Source: Moraxella canis (GTDB lineage: Bacteria; Pseudomonadota; Gammaproteobacteria; Pseudomonadales; Moraxellaceae). From it: a stretch of 64,000 nt of DNA. Position numbers and translations under genes: made by a program. The DNA is taken from the NCBI RefSeq assembly GCF_002014965.1, contig NZ_MUXT01000001.1, positions 367,898-431,897 on the forward strand, written 5' to 3'. Shown here one piece after another: positions 10,033 to 19,344 of this stretch (position 1 is the first letter of the stretch; each line of letters opens with the position of its first letter). The notes under the pieces were generated by a model. The model searched no databases. It was given only the letters and a program-made list of their open reading frames with translations, and was not told where the DNA came from.

Positions 10033-10662
10033 ATGACAGGCACACTCTTTATCATCACGGCTGCATCCGGCACCGGCAAAACATCACTGGTCAAAGAACT
10101 GCTCAGCAGCACAGACAATCTTAGCGTCAGCGTCTCGCACACCACGCGCGCGCCAAGACCGGGCGAAGTGGATGGCACGCATTATCACTTTACAGATAAA
10201 CAAAGCTTTCAAGCGTTGATTGAGGCATCGGCGTTTTTAGAATATGCCCAAGTGTTTGATAATTATTATGGCACATCCAAACAAGCCGTCATGGATTTGT
10301 TAGCCCAAGGGATTGATGTGATCTTGGAAATTGATTGGCAAGGCGCGCTGCAAGTCAAAGCACAGTTTACCCAAGCGGTGATGATTTTTATTCTGCCGCC
10401 CACCCGTCAAGCGTTGGCAGAGCGTCTGTCAAATCGTGGTCAAGACAGCCAAGAAGTCATCCAAAAACGCTTGGCAGGCTCGCTTGATGAGATGCGCCAA
10501 TACGATCAATTTGACTACATCGTGATCAATGACCACTTTGAGACAGCGCTTAGCGATCTACAAACGATCGTAAAGAGCCATCGGCTCACCCTGCGCGCGC
10601 AGCAGTCTCGCCACGCTGCTTTGATTGCTGCGTTATTTGATGATGCGCCAATCCACTCATGA
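10033..10662 (+). CDS. gmk: Guanylate kinase
   Basis: Phosphorylates GMP to GDP. The P-loop [10 protein letters not shown] lies at residues 9-18, followed by the GMP-binding segments [19 protein letters not shown] and [12 protein letters not shown], and [11 protein letters not shown]. The 209-residue length is standard. An AAGGA ribosome site precedes the ATG, and an extended -10 element (TGTGCTAAAAT) lies around 9987-9997. Gene order gmk-rpoZ-spoT is as in Escherichia coli. Confidence 0.97.
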   Translation: MTGTLFIITAASGTGKTSLVKELLSSTDNLSVSVSHTTRAPRPGEVDGTHYHFTDKQSFQALIEASAFLEYAQVFDNYYGTSKQAVMDLLAQGIDVILEIDWQGALQVKAQFTQAVMIFILPPTRQALAERLSNRGQDSQEVIQKRLAGSLDEMRQYDQFDYIVINDHFETALSDLQTIVKSHRLTLRAQQSRHAALIAALFDDAPIHS

Positions 10663-10710
10663 ATTGACAAAAAACATCAAAAGGCACTTAAAAAACCCTT
10701 AAAAACTTGA

Positions 10711-10716
10711 TATAAT
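10711..10716 (+). promoter_or_regulatory. -10 element of a probable rpoZ promoter
   Basis: TATAAT, 33 nt before the rpoZ start. The best spaced -35 is TTAAAA 17 nt upstream, which is weak; a TTGACA about 45 nt upstream is too far to pair with it. Confidence 0.45.
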
Positions 10717-10749
10717 AAAAAATTCACCATTTAGTTTAAGAGAATATCC

Positions 10750-11022
10750 ATGGCACGAGTAACCATCGAAGACTGTCTAGCAAATGTCGATAATCGTTTT
10801 GAGTTGATTTTGGTGGCAAGCAAGCGCGCTCGCCAACTTGCCAATGGTAAAGTTGAGCCGACGGTCGCGGTTGATAATGACAAGCCGACTGTACTTGCAC
10901 TGCGTGAGATCGCAGCAGGCAATGTCGGTCGCGCCATCTTAGATGAGCCTGATGAAGATTTGTTCCCAAAATCGAATCAATCTTATGAGATCACGCCTGA
11001 GCAGTTGGGCAACACCCTATAA
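10750..11022 (+). CDS. rpoZ: RNA polymerase omega subunit
   Basis: The 90-residue omega subunit helps assemble beta' in RNA polymerase and contributes to the ppGpp site. It starts [10 protein letters not shown], followed by the conserved [16 protein letters not shown] and [12 protein letters not shown] segments. The region is followed by an intrinsic terminator, so spoT is probably transcribed from its own promoter although the genes are adjacent. Confidence 0.97.
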   Translation: MARVTIEDCLANVDNRFELILVASKRARQLANGKVEPTVAVDNDKPTVLALREIAAGNVGRAILDEPDEDLFPKSNQSYEITPEQLGNTL

Positions 11023-11038
11023 TCTGCTTCGGTTCCTA

Positions 11039-11062
11039 AAGCCATGTTTTCATGGCTTTTTT
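11039..11062 (+). terminator. Intrinsic terminator after rpoZ
   Basis: An 8-bp stem (11039-11046 with 11051-11058), 4-nt loop and a run of seven T. Confidence 0.88.
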
Positions 11063-11155
11063 TATTTATATTTTTAAACTGATGATCAGCGATGTCATGC
11101 ACTGTATTATTGATGAATAAAAATCTTAAAATTAATCAATTCAATGGTGAAGATA

Positions 11156-11186
11156 TTGACAACACCCCTACAAAGTGCTTTATTAT
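11156..11186 (+). promoter_or_regulatory. Probable spoT promoter
   Basis: A consensus TTGACA at 11156-11161 is followed 17-19 nt later by TTTATT/TATTAT (11179-11186). It lies between the rpoZ terminator and the spoT start. Confidence 0.5.
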
Positions 11187-11269
11187 AGGGCTTAAATTCA
11201 GGGCTTTAAACCCAAACAAGCCAAGTCATTTTTTAGTTATTGATCAGATTTAATTTGTGCGAGCCGTCC

Positions 11270-13459
11270 ATGCTAGAAAGCTATCATCCACATCATATTC
11301 CTACCACTCTTAGCCACCCGCTTGTGGATGAAGCTCGTGACAGTCTGATGCGCGCCGTCGCCTATCTTAAGCCTGATGAGCGCGCCGATGTCTTGCGTGC
11401 GTGTCATTTTGGTGATGTCGCGCACATCAATGATAAGCGAAAATCTGGCGAGCCTTATATCACTCATCCGATCGCGGTGGCGGAGATTTTGGCAGGCTTT
11501 CGCTTAGACCGCGATACCATTGTCGCTGCCATTTTACACGATACTGTCGAAGATACCGAAGTTACCGATGAGCTGGTGACACAAGAATTTGGTCAAATGG
11601 TCGCTCAGCTTGTCGATGGTGTCACCAAGCTTAAATCCTCAGGGATGAGTAAGCAGCAAAGCCAAGCCGCCACCTTTCATAAGATCTTAACAGCCACCTT
11701 ATCCGATCCGCGCGTTCTCATCATCAAGCTGTCTGACCGTCTGCACAATATGTCCACGCTCGATGCTGTCAGCGAAGAAAAACAAAAACGAACCGCTCAA
11801 GAAACGCTGGATTTTTATATTCCTTTTGCGCGCCTGATGAGGCTAAATAACATCGCTGATTATATTGAGCTGTTATGCTATCGCAATTTAAATCCTGATA
11901 TGTATAACAAATTTACGGATAAATTATTACAGCATGGCTTGGGGCGTAACTTTCAAAAAACTGAGATCAGTACTTATTTACAAAGCTTACTGTCGCACCT
12001 CAACCTAGATGGTAATGTGCAAGTGCTCGACAATCGCACCTCAATGTATCGGCAGTTTTTCAAAAATCGTGGTCAAATCAGCCGACTGATTCGTCAGTAT
12101 GATTTTGAAGTCATCTTAAAAGACATTGAGTCTTGTGATAAGCTTGCCACTTATCTGATCCAAAAATATCAAATCGGCGATCGCCAAATCCATGATAATA
12201 TTCGCAAACCTCAAGCCGGCGGTAACCAATCTTTGACGCTGTTTTATGATCGTGATTATAATCACATCAAGATCACGCTGATGACTCGCCGCATGCAAGA
12301 AGCCTCTCGCCTAGGCATTATCAGTAGTGACCGAACTGGCGTCAGTCAGTCAGTCATTCAAGCCAGTCTGCGCAATATGCAAGATCTGGCAAATGCCAGC
12401 GAGACCGAAGGTGATGATTCGCACATCGCCATCATCGAAGAGCTGATCAGCTATTTGCACGAACGAAAAATCGTCTGCTACAGCCCCAAAGGGCGCGCCT
12501 ACGAACTGCCACGCGGCTCAACGGCGCTAGATTTTGCTTATGCAGTCGGACCTGCGATCGGCAATATCGCAACTGGCGCTGATATCAACAATGAGCATGG
12601 CAAGCTTGGTCTGGTGCTCGCCGATGGCGATACCGTCAGTATCGACACCGACAAAAACGCCACCCCGCGCGCCGAATGGCTCGGCTTTGTCGCCACCAAC
12701 AAAGCCCGCACAGAAATTTTAAAATTCTTAAAGCGACTGCCTGAAGACCAAAAGATCCATTATGGTAAGCAGGCGCTTGATCGCGCTTTGAACACTTACG
12801 GCAAAAGCATCACTGATTTGAACGATGATGACTGGGCTGACATTCTAAAATGGCGCGGTATCAATACGCCAGATGAGCTATTTATGCAGCTATCGACAGG
12901 CATGTTATTGCCGCAATTGGTCGTCTCTCGCCTATTTAGTGAAGAGATTGATACTGCTGATGGTCATGAAATTACTCGCTCTAAGCATCTGTTGGCAGGC
13001 ATCAAGGGCGTGGAAGTGGATTTTGCGCGCTGCTGCAATCCGATTTATGGCGATCAGATTGTTGGGCATTTGTCTCGCCAAGGCTTGGTTGTGCATCGTC
13101 ATAAGTGCTACTCTTTACAGGCGGTGCGCGCCGATTCGCCTTATCAGATTATTCAGCTGAATTGGAAATCTGATCAATCTTTACAAGATCAGCCAGATGC
13201 TTTGCGCTTCCCGGCGATGCTGCGTATTTATGCCATTTTAAACGAAGAACAAATCAGCCAAGTGATCTATGAGATGCGCGCGCTGAATATCGGTGTCGAA
13301 CAAACCTATGTCAAAACAGACACCAAGTCAGATCAAGACGGCAAAGTCGGTACGACCACGCTACACATTGTGGTGCGCTCACGCTCTCACTTGGCAGAAG
13401 GGATTGAAAAATTGCGCACATTGCTTGGCTATCCAAACATCATGCGCCTGTATCAGTGA
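11270..13459 (+). CDS. spoT: SpoT-type (p)ppGpp hydrolase with a degenerate synthetase domain
   Basis: A long RelA/SpoT homologue of 729 residues. The N-terminal HD hydrolase domain is intact: ITHPIAVAEIL, the HD pair at 90-91 with VEDT following, and KLSDRLHNM. The next region corresponds to the synthetase domain, but aligned by eye with E. coli SpoT its catalytic Asp is replaced by Arg (near 275), the conserved Arg of the same motif by Glu, the NGYQSLH loop reads GGNQSLT, and the catalytic Glu of the VEVQIRT motif is Lys (near 334). A TGS domain, the Cys-containing zinc-finger-like domain (FARCCNPI) and an ACT domain follow. Moraxellaceae SpoT has been described as a monofunctional hydrolase. 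The frame extends to a TTG at 11240; the ATG at 11270 fits the family. Confidence 0.92.
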   Translation: MLESYHPHHIPTTLSHPLVDEARDSLMRAVAYLKPDERADVLRACHFGDVAHINDKRKSGEPYITHPIAVAEILAGFRLDRDTIVAAILHDTVEDTEVTDELVTQEFGQMVAQLVDGVTKLKSSGMSKQQSQAATFHKILTATLSDPRVLIIKLSDRLHNMSTLDAVSEEKQKRTAQETLDFYIPFARLMRLNNIADYIELLCYRNLNPDMYNKFTDKLLQHGLGRNFQKTEISTYLQSLLSHLNLDGNVQVLDNRTSMYRQFFKNRGQISRLIRQYDFEVILKDIESCDKLATYLIQKYQIGDRQIHDNIRKPQAGGNQSLTLFYDRDYNHIKITLMTRRMQEASRLGIISSDRTGVSQSVIQASLRNMQDLANASETEGDDSHIAIIEELISYLHERKIVCYSPKGRAYELPRGSTALDFAYAVGPAIGNIATGADINNEHGKLGLVLADGDTVSIDTDKNATPRAEWLGFVATNKARTEILKFLKRLPEDQKIHYGKQALDRALNTYGKSITDLNDDDWADILKWRGINTPDELFMQLSTGMLLPQLVVSRLFSEEIDTADGHEITRSKHLLAGIKGVEVDFARCCNPIYGDQIVGHLSRQGLVVHRHKCYSLQAVRADSPYQIIQLNWKSDQSLQDQPDALRFPAMLRIYAILNEEQISQVIYEMRALNIGVEQTYVKTDTKSDQDGKVGTTTLHIVVRSRSHLAEGIEKLRTLLGYPNIMRLYQ

Positions 13460-13542
13460 TGATTATGCGCGCCAAAAAGCTTGAATTTGGATGGTAAAAT
13501 GGTCTATTATAATACTAACTTCAGTCAAAGTAAGGATGTCTT

Positions 13543-13722
13543 ATGTGCTGTAAAATCGATCTGAATGACCAAAAAGATGCTGCACATTTCCTTGGTAAAG
13601 TTGAACCCAACCTACTGCCAAAGACAGCGGATAATGTCGCACCATCCAACACCGTCTATACTGGCGAAGCGATGAGCCTGTTTGATAAATTATGCGCCTA
13701 TTTTCGCGCCAAAAACATCTAA
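13543..13722 (+). CDS. Small hypothetical protein (59 aa)
   Basis: An ATG ORF of 59 codons with a good ribosome site (TAAGGA, 6 nt before the ATG) and a TATAAT -10 element at 13508-13513. The product begins MCCKIDL and ends YFRAKNI; it is hydrophilic, with three cysteines and no membrane segment. I do not recognise the family. It sits between spoT and ridA, 28 nt before ridA, so it is probably co-transcribed with ridA. The RBS and promoter favour a real gene. Confidence 0.6.
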   Translation: MCCKIDLNDQKDAAHFLGKVEPNLLPKTADNVAPSNTVYTGEAMSLFDKLCAYFRAKNI

Positions 13723-13750
13723 TGCATCTATTTTGGGATTTTTAAGTATC

Positions 13751-14131
13751 ATGAGCAAACAAATCATTCATACAGACAATGCACCTGCCGCTGTTGGCAC
13801 CTATTCTCAAGCGGTCAAGGTGGGCGATACCGTTTACATCTCTGGACAGTTGGGCTTAGACCCAAAAACCATGACGCTCAAAGAAGGATTTAAAGCGCAA
13901 GCAGAGCAAGCCATGGATAATTTACAAGCCATCGCTGAAGCGGCAGGTGGCAGCTTGGCTGATACGGTCAAATTCAATGTCTCACTGACTGATTTGTCAG
14001 ATTTTGCGACGCTCAATGAAGTGTTTAATGCTCGCTTGAGCGCACCTTATCCTGCTCGTGCTGCTGTTCAGGTAGCTGCACTGCCCAAGGATGGTGTGGT
14101 TGAGATTGAAGCCATCTTACACTTGTCATAA
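13751..14131 (+). CDS. ridA: RidA family reactive imine/enamine deaminase
   Basis: The 126-residue YjgF/YER057c/UK114 protein hydrolyses reactive 2-aminoacrylate-type enamines released by PLP enzymes. Family signatures are TYSQAVKVGDTVYISGQLGLDP near the N-terminus, the catalytic Arg in the PARAAVQVAALPKDG motif, and VEIEAIL at the end. The open frame runs upstream to 13682, but the extra residues overlap the preceding small gene and do not match the family, so the ATG at 13751 is chosen. Confidence 0.95.
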   Translation: MSKQIIHTDNAPAAVGTYSQAVKVGDTVYISGQLGLDPKTMTLKEGFKAQAEQAMDNLQAIAEAAGGSLADTVKFNVSLTDLSDFATLNEVFNARLSAPYPARAAVQVAALPKDGVVEIEAILHLS

Positions 14132-14154
14132 GCTGTGTGCCAATTTTGGTCAAT

Positions 14155-14183
14155 AAGCCTTTGGATGTCCAAGGGCTTTGTGT
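14155..14183 (+). terminator. Intrinsic terminator after ridA
   Basis: An 11-bp stem with one G-U pair (14155-14165 with 14168-14178) followed by a T-rich run. A second small hairpin (CCCCAT/ATGGGG, about 14203-14219) follows before the peroxidase gene. Confidence 0.65.
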
Positions 14184-14281
14184 TTTTAAGACTTACAAAC
14201 TGCCCCATCTAAAATGGGGAATAAAGTTTAAGTTTAGTGTTCATTCATCATTTAAAATCATTAATATCATAAAGGTAACTC

Positions 14282-15187
14282 ATGTCTAAAACGCCACAAT
14301 CCGCCATCATTCCTGACCATTGCCGCGCCGGCATCTTTATGGAAGGTGATTTTACCACCACCAACACGCCTGCCATCGCAGATGCCTGCCGCCGAGCCTT
14401 GAGAGCTTTGGGCGACTTGCAAACCAAGTTCCCCGGCGAATCTTTGGGGCTGACCATCGGCTTTGGCGCACAAGCTTGGCAAAACTTTGGCTACACCCAA
14501 GAAGGCGGTCAAATCAAGCCATTTCGTCCACTGGGCGGCGGCCTGGCACCTGCCACACAGCATGATGTGATGTTCCATATTCAATCCATGCGCCACGATA
14601 TCAATTTTAGCTTAGCCAAAGAATTGGTGGCGATATTTAAGGATATCGTAGAGATTCAATCAGAAACGCATGGCTTTCGCTGGGTCGAAAATCGCGGCTT
14701 AGAAGGCTTTGTCGATGGCACAGAAAATCCCCAAGATGATGCAATCAGCGGCGTGGCTGCCATCGCAGACGGTGCGGATGCTGGTGGCAGTTATGTGCTT
14801 TTACAAAAATACCGCCACGATCTGAATAAATGGGATGAGCTGCCTGTGTGCGACCAAGAAGACTGCATTGGACGCTCAAAAGTTGATAATATTGAATTTG
14901 ATAAAGCCAAGCGCCTATCGGACTCTCATTTGGGTCGCACCAATTTAAAAGAAAATGGCAAGACTTTGGAAGTCGTGCGCAGAAGCTTACCGTTTGGCAC
15001 AGTCACCGGCGAGCATGGCTTAATGTACATCGCCTATGCTGCCAGACTATGGAATATCGAAGCCCAGCTGCTCAGCATGTTTGGTGAAACAGACGGCAAA
15101 ATTGATCTACTTTTGAAACATGTCAGCACGGCGGTTTCGGGTGCTTATTATTACGCGCCTTCGGTTGAGCGCTTAGAAAATCTATAA
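14282..15187 (+). CDS. DyP-type haem peroxidase (YfeX-like)
   Basis: A 301-residue dye-decolorising peroxidase. The distal motif GFVDGTENP (Asp of GxxDG) is clear near residue 142, the proximal His and the Arg of the VVRRSLPFG segment near 235 fit the family, and there is no Tat or Sec signal, so it is cytoplasmic like YfeX. It likely reduces peroxide with haem or porphyrin-type donors. The RBS is AAAGGTAAC. priA follows after 10 nt and may share the transcript. Confidence 0.92.
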   Translation: MSKTPQSAIIPDHCRAGIFMEGDFTTTNTPAIADACRRALRALGDLQTKFPGESLGLTIGFGAQAWQNFGYTQEGGQIKPFRPLGGGLAPATQHDVMFHIQSMRHDINFSLAKELVAIFKDIVEIQSETHGFRWVENRGLEGFVDGTENPQDDAISGVAAIADGADAGGSYVLLQKYRHDLNKWDELPVCDQEDCIGRSKVDNIEFDKAKRLSDSHLGRTNLKENGKTLEVVRRSLPFGTVTGEHGLMYIAYAARLWNIEAQLLSMFGETDGKIDLLLKHVSTAVSGAYYYAPSVERLENL

Positions 15188-15197
15188 TTTGCCAATC

Positions 15198-17486
15198 ATG
15201 ACTACGCACCCACAGCAGACGCCCAAATTTGTTGCACAGGTTGCATTGGCGGTTCCTGTGGGTGATTTTTTTGATTATATTTGTCCCAGTGAGTTACCGC
15301 TGCCCGAAATTGGTGCTAGGGTATTAGTGCCGTTTGGTCGTAGGTCAATGGTAGGGGTGGTGGTTGGGCTGATTTTGGCAAGCCAAAGTCAAGTTCCACC
15401 CAATAAACTCAAGCCCATCAAGCAAGTGTTGGATGAGCGCGCCATCCTTGATGATAAATTATTAAAACTCGCTCGCTGGCTGTCGGATTATTATCACCAT
15501 CCCTTGGGTGAAGTGTATTCGGTGATGCTGCCGACGCTCATCAACCAAGGCAAGCCCATTCATACCAAGCAGCGATACTATAAAGCCATATGTGATGATC
15601 AAGCCATAGACCAGCTGCCAAAGACTGCCAAAAAACAGCGGCAAATTCTCAGCGATCTACTCATGCATCCTGATGGGATCAGTGAGTCAAATCTCAGTGC
15701 GATCGGTGCGACGCGTAGCGTTTTAACCACTTTAATCAATAAAGACCTTGTCAGTACTGATGAGCGCTCATTCACGCCGATTTCGGCGCCGCCTGTGACG
15801 CTGCTAGAACCCAAGCTTGATGCCAATGATGAACAAAAAGCGGCGCTAGATGCCATTAAGACTGCGTTTGATCTGGGGAATTATCAAGGATTTTTGTTGG
15901 ATGGTGTCACAGGCTCAGGCAAGACTGAGGTGTATCTTCAAGCCATGCACCATGTGCTCGCCCAAGGCAAGCAGGTGCTGATACTGGTACCTGAAATTGG
16001 GCTGACACCCCAAACCAAAGGCAGGTTTGGCTCACGGTTTCATGCCAATATCTGCGTTCTACACTCGAAGATGAATGACACCGAACGCCTTCAAGGTTGG
16101 CAAGATTGCCGCTTGGGTCAAGCCCAAATCATCATTGGTACGCGCTCAAGTGTTTTATATCCGTTTGCAAATCTTGGCATGATCATCATCGATGAAGCGC
16201 ATGATGCTTCTTATAAGCAGCAAGACCACCTTCGCTATCATGCCTGCGATGTGGCGATGATCCGCGCTTTGTTTGCTCGCATTCCGATCATTTTAGGGAC
16301 TGCCACGCCAAGTCTTGAGCAGCTCAAACTCATCCAAGATGGCAAATTGACGCCCCTCATCCTCAAAAATCGTGCTGGCGGCGCTCAGGCAGCCTCCATG
16401 CATTTGGTGGATATGCGACTGGGCGGCTATCATGCTCAGCATACCGATGGGACGATCAGCGACACTGCCTTTGCACCCGCGACGATCCAGGCGATGCGTG
16501 ATTGCTTGGTCAAAGGTGAGCAAGTGCTTGTATTCTTAAATCGCCGAGGCTATGCACCGATCTTGATTTGCCGAAGCTGCGGTCATCAAGCTGACTGCCC
16601 CAATTGCGATGCGCATTTGACCATCCACAAAAGCAGCCTTCAGCCCATGCATGGCGAACTGCGCTGCCACCACTGCGGCTATCGTGCATCCATACCGACG
16701 ACCTGCCCTGAATGCCACAGCCCTAACATGGACAGTTTTGGTGCAGGCACGACCCGCCTGGTCGAGCAGCTGCACGCATTGTTTGCCAATCCACAAGTCA
16801 GCCGCACAACGTATCCGATTTATCAGATCGATAAAGACACCATGCAAAAAAAAGGCGCATGGGAGGCGATGACAAAAAACATCAATACTGGCAACCCTGC
16901 GATCTTAGTGGGGACACAAATGATTACCAAAGGTCATCATTTTGAAAATGTCACTCTTGTTGTCATTGCCAATGCGGATTTGGGATTTTTGTCGGCTGAT
17001 TTTCGCTCACCTGAACACACCGCACAGCGCATCATACAGGTGGCAGGTCGAGCAGGTCGTGCCAAAAAACCAGGCAAAGTACTGATCCAAACGCTTCAGC
17101 CCGACAACGCCCTACTTACTCAGCTGGTACATCAGGGCTATCATGCCTTTGCCCAAGAGCTATTACACGAAAGATCACAGCTGGGGCTGCCGCCGTTTAC
17201 TCATGCTGTACTCATTCGTGCTGAAAGTTTGCACTATCAGCGAGCCAAAGACGCCATCTTGGCTGCCAAGGGAATGATACCGACCAATCATCCTTTTGCC
17301 ATCAATGCTCCCATCGACGCACCCATGACCAAGAAAAATAACCGCTATCAGGTGCAGATGCTCATTTTGTCAAAAACTCGCCCCGTGCTGCATGAATTTT
17401 TAGCGACATGGTGGCCGTCAGTACAGTCATTGCCAAGTACAAAGGCGGTGCGTCTAAGTATTGACATTGACCCAATGGGCTGGTGA
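15198..17486 (+). CDS. priA: Primosomal replication-restart helicase PriA
   Basis: 3'-5' DNA helicase that reloads the replisome at collapsed forks; 762 residues from the ATG at 15198. The N-terminal 3'BD domain is followed by Walker A DGVTGSGKTEVYL near 238, the DEAH box in IIDEAHD near 333, and the zinc-binding cysteines in CRSCGHQADCPNCD and CHHCGY...TCPEC (about 455-515). Helicase motifs QMITKGHHF and QVAGRAGR follow. An in-frame TTG lies 9 nt upstream, but the ATG is the more usual start. Confidence 0.96.
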   Translation: MTTHPQQTPKFVAQVALAVPVGDFFDYICPSELPLPEIGARVLVPFGRRSMVGVVVGLILASQSQVPPNKLKPIKQVLDERAILDDKLLKLARWLSDYYHHPLGEVYSVMLPTLINQGKPIHTKQRYYKAICDDQAIDQLPKTAKKQRQILSDLLMHPDGISESNLSAIGATRSVLTTLINKDLVSTDERSFTPISAPPVTLLEPKLDANDEQKAALDAIKTAFDLGNYQGFLLDGVTGSGKTEVYLQAMHHVLAQGKQVLILVPEIGLTPQTKGRFGSRFHANICVLHSKMNDTERLQGWQDCRLGQAQIIIGTRSSVLYPFANLGMIIIDEAHDASYKQQDHLRYHACDVAMIRALFARIPIILGTATPSLEQLKLIQDGKLTPLILKNRAGGAQAASMHLVDMRLGGYHAQHTDGTISDTAFAPATIQAMRDCLVKGEQVLVFLNRRGYAPILICRSCGHQADCPNCDAHLTIHKSSLQPMHGELRCHHCGYRASIPTTCPECHSPNMDSFGAGTTRLVEQLHALFANPQVSRTTYPIYQIDKDTMQKKGAWEAMTKNINTGNPAILVGTQMITKGHHFENVTLVVIANADLGFLSADFRSPEHTAQRIIQVAGRAGRAKKPGKVLIQTLQPDNALLTQLVHQGYHAFAQELLHERSQLGLPPFTHAVLIRAESLHYQRAKDAILAAKGMIPTNHPFAINAPIDAPMTKKNNRYQVQMLILSKTRPVLHEFLATWWPSVQSLPSTKAVRLSIDIDPMGW

Positions 17487-17506
17487 CTTGTCAAACAGCG
17501 GCACAA

Positions 17507-18235
17507 TCAAACGACCCAAGCCAAGCAAACGATCGCCAATAAATGCAAAGGATAAAAAAGATAGAAAAAATATCGACCACCCAGCCTGCGCCCCTGCCGA
17601 CCTGTATGATAATAAATCAGCGGTAACGCTAAAAACATGCCCACATTCATCCAACCAAGACCGACTGTCAAAGCCCATCCATAAATCAAATAATGTGCCA
17701 AAGGGACGCTGAGAGCATAAGCGATCAGTTGTAAGAGTTTATCATGTTTAAAAATCTCAAACACCATCACCCACAGAATCATCGCCGCCCCGTACTCACC
17801 AATCTCAGCGATCATTGCCATCACCAGCACCCCGAGCACTCTAAGGGTTGCAGGGGCATTCATCTGCCAAATCATCAACGCGACCAAACTTGCACTCAGT
17901 GTAAACAGCACATTACCCCAAAGCACTTGTGTCAATGAATCGACACTACCGATGACATACTGAAACACCATAAAAATCGGCTGCGAGAGAATAGCAAAAC
18001 CCAAAAGCCGCCCCAAATACGCCCATTTATCCTGCGTATGCCCAAGCCCCATCACCAAAAAATACGCCATCATCGGAGCGACCACGCGCCCCACTGTGTG
18101 CATCATCTCAGCTGTGAGGCTGTCGGTCTCCACAAACGCCCAACCGATGTGATCGATCAGCATGGCGATCAGCGTGATAATTTTTAGGTGGAAAGTAGTC
18201 AGCTGTCGCCGATCGGTGAAAGTGTCATCTGTCAT
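17507..18235 (-). CDS. TraX family membrane protein
   Basis: A 242-residue polytopic membrane protein with about eight hydrophobic segments. The N-terminal KIITLIAMLIDHIGW and the GRVVAPMMAYFLVMGLGHT segment are hallmarks of the TraX family, named after the F-plasmid pilin acetylase but widespread on chromosomes, where function is mostly unknown. C-terminal YPLHLLAI matches the family. It converges on priA with a 20-bp gap. No plasmid transfer genes are nearby. Confidence 0.85.
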   Translation of the reverse strand: MTDDTFTDRRQLTTFHLKIITLIAMLIDHIGWAFVETDSLTAEMMHTVGRVVAPMMAYFLVMGLGHTQDKWAYLGRLLGFAILSQPIFMVFQYVIGSVDSLTQVLWGNVLFTLSASLVALMIWQMNAPATLRVLGVLVMAMIAEIGEYGAAMILWVMVFEIFKHDKLLQLIAYALSVPLAHYLIYGWALTVGLGWMNVGMFLALPLIYYHTGRQGRRLGGRYFFYLFYPLHLLAIVCLAWVV

Positions 18236-18286
18236 GCTAGAGTCAATTTTATCAGATGCTTTGATCTTAATGATGAAAGGTTAAGA

Positions 18287-19225
18287 TCAGCCAATGCATC
18301 GTTTTGGGGTTTGTTTTTTTGATAAAGAAGTTTGACAACGCCACACCAAACCACTTTGGGTGGGCGCGCTGTATATTGTCAAGGTTCGCCCTTTGAGATA
18401 GCCAAGCGGATATGATGCCTTTAGGACTGTGGCAACGACAGCGCACTTGGTATCGATGCCGTCGGCTTGTGCGACCACTTTGATATCTGCGCGGTGATGG
18501 GCACTGGTTACGGGCAAATTGACTGGGCATTGACCTGTGTTCGCCATAATCACATCCACCCGCTTAACCACCGCATTGGCTTCACTATAGACATCAAACA
18601 AAAGCTTTTGCTCGGCTTGTTTGACATACATCGGCACAAACTGCCCTACGATGATTGATAAAATCACCCCAAACATCGCAAATGCCACCGACAGACCAAC
18701 CAAGCTTACGCCGCCTTCACGCTTAAGATGCTGTTTTTGTGCATCTTCATCCCGAGGATAAAGCTCAATGGCGTCGGCAATTTCTCGGCGAGCCATGCGA
18801 TAATAATAAGCATCCGCCCATCTTGCTACCATGACCGACCAAAACAGCCAAACCCCCAAGCCAATCAAAATACGCGCAGGCCACTGCATGGCATCCGTCA
18901 AAAATCCAATCAAGGCATATTCTGCCACTGCTAGGATGATGACAATATTGACCTTAATAAATGACCAGCCTGCCACGCAATACACCACACAATCTAAGTA
19001 GCGCTTACGATACAAAAGCCAGCCAAATGTCATAAAAAATGCCGCCCAATGCCATCGCGCGTGCAGCCGACCTGCACGATCAAACTCAGCAAATCGTCTC
19101 AAATAATACGCTTGGGAGCGATGACCAATAAACCAGCGATCTAATCGGGTGCGCTCAACATCACTCAGGTGGCTTTGATAAAATGGCGGCGGGGTCGTAT
19201 CTTCCAAAAAAGGTAGGCGAAACAT
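18287..19225 (-). CDS. DUF2628-type membrane protein with a pilin-like C-terminal domain
   Basis: A 312-residue protein. The N-terminal half (to about 165) resembles DUF2628: a short soluble stretch (YYLRRFAEFDRAGR...W) followed by three hydrophobic segments. A further transmembrane helix at about 175-197 (LVGLSVAFAMFGVILSIIVGQFVP) leads to a periplasmic C-terminal domain with paired cysteines (TGQCPVN, TKCAVV, VWRCQ) ending in a pattern seen in type IV pilin-like globular domains. The combination is inferred by eye. The function is unknown. It is divergent from trmB. Confidence 0.6.
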   Translation of the reverse strand: MFRLPFLEDTTPPPFYQSHLSDVERTRLDRWFIGHRSQAYYLRRFAEFDRAGRLHARWHWAAFFMTFGWLLYRKRYLDCVVYCVAGWSFIKVNIVIILAVAEYALIGFLTDAMQWPARILIGLGVWLFWSVMVARWADAYYYRMARREIADAIELYPRDEDAQKQHLKREGGVSLVGLSVAFAMFGVILSIIVGQFVPMYVKQAEQKLLFDVYSEANAVVKRVDVIMANTGQCPVNLPVTSAHHRADIKVVAQADGIDTKCAVVATVLKASYPLGYLKGRTLTIYSAPTQSGLVWRCQTSLSKKQTPKRCIG

Positions 19226-19344
19226 GGCGACTCTTTGGCTAAATGCTATGAACAGCCACTCAAAAAACGAAGCTGCTGGCTTGTGGTTAGGTCAGTTATT
19301 CTTTATAATGACCGTTTTTAATATTAGCTATTGTACGCCCTTTT

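Noticed and set aside
16293..16847. Minus-strand ORFs inside priA
   Set aside because: They are frame shadows of a strongly supported coding gene.
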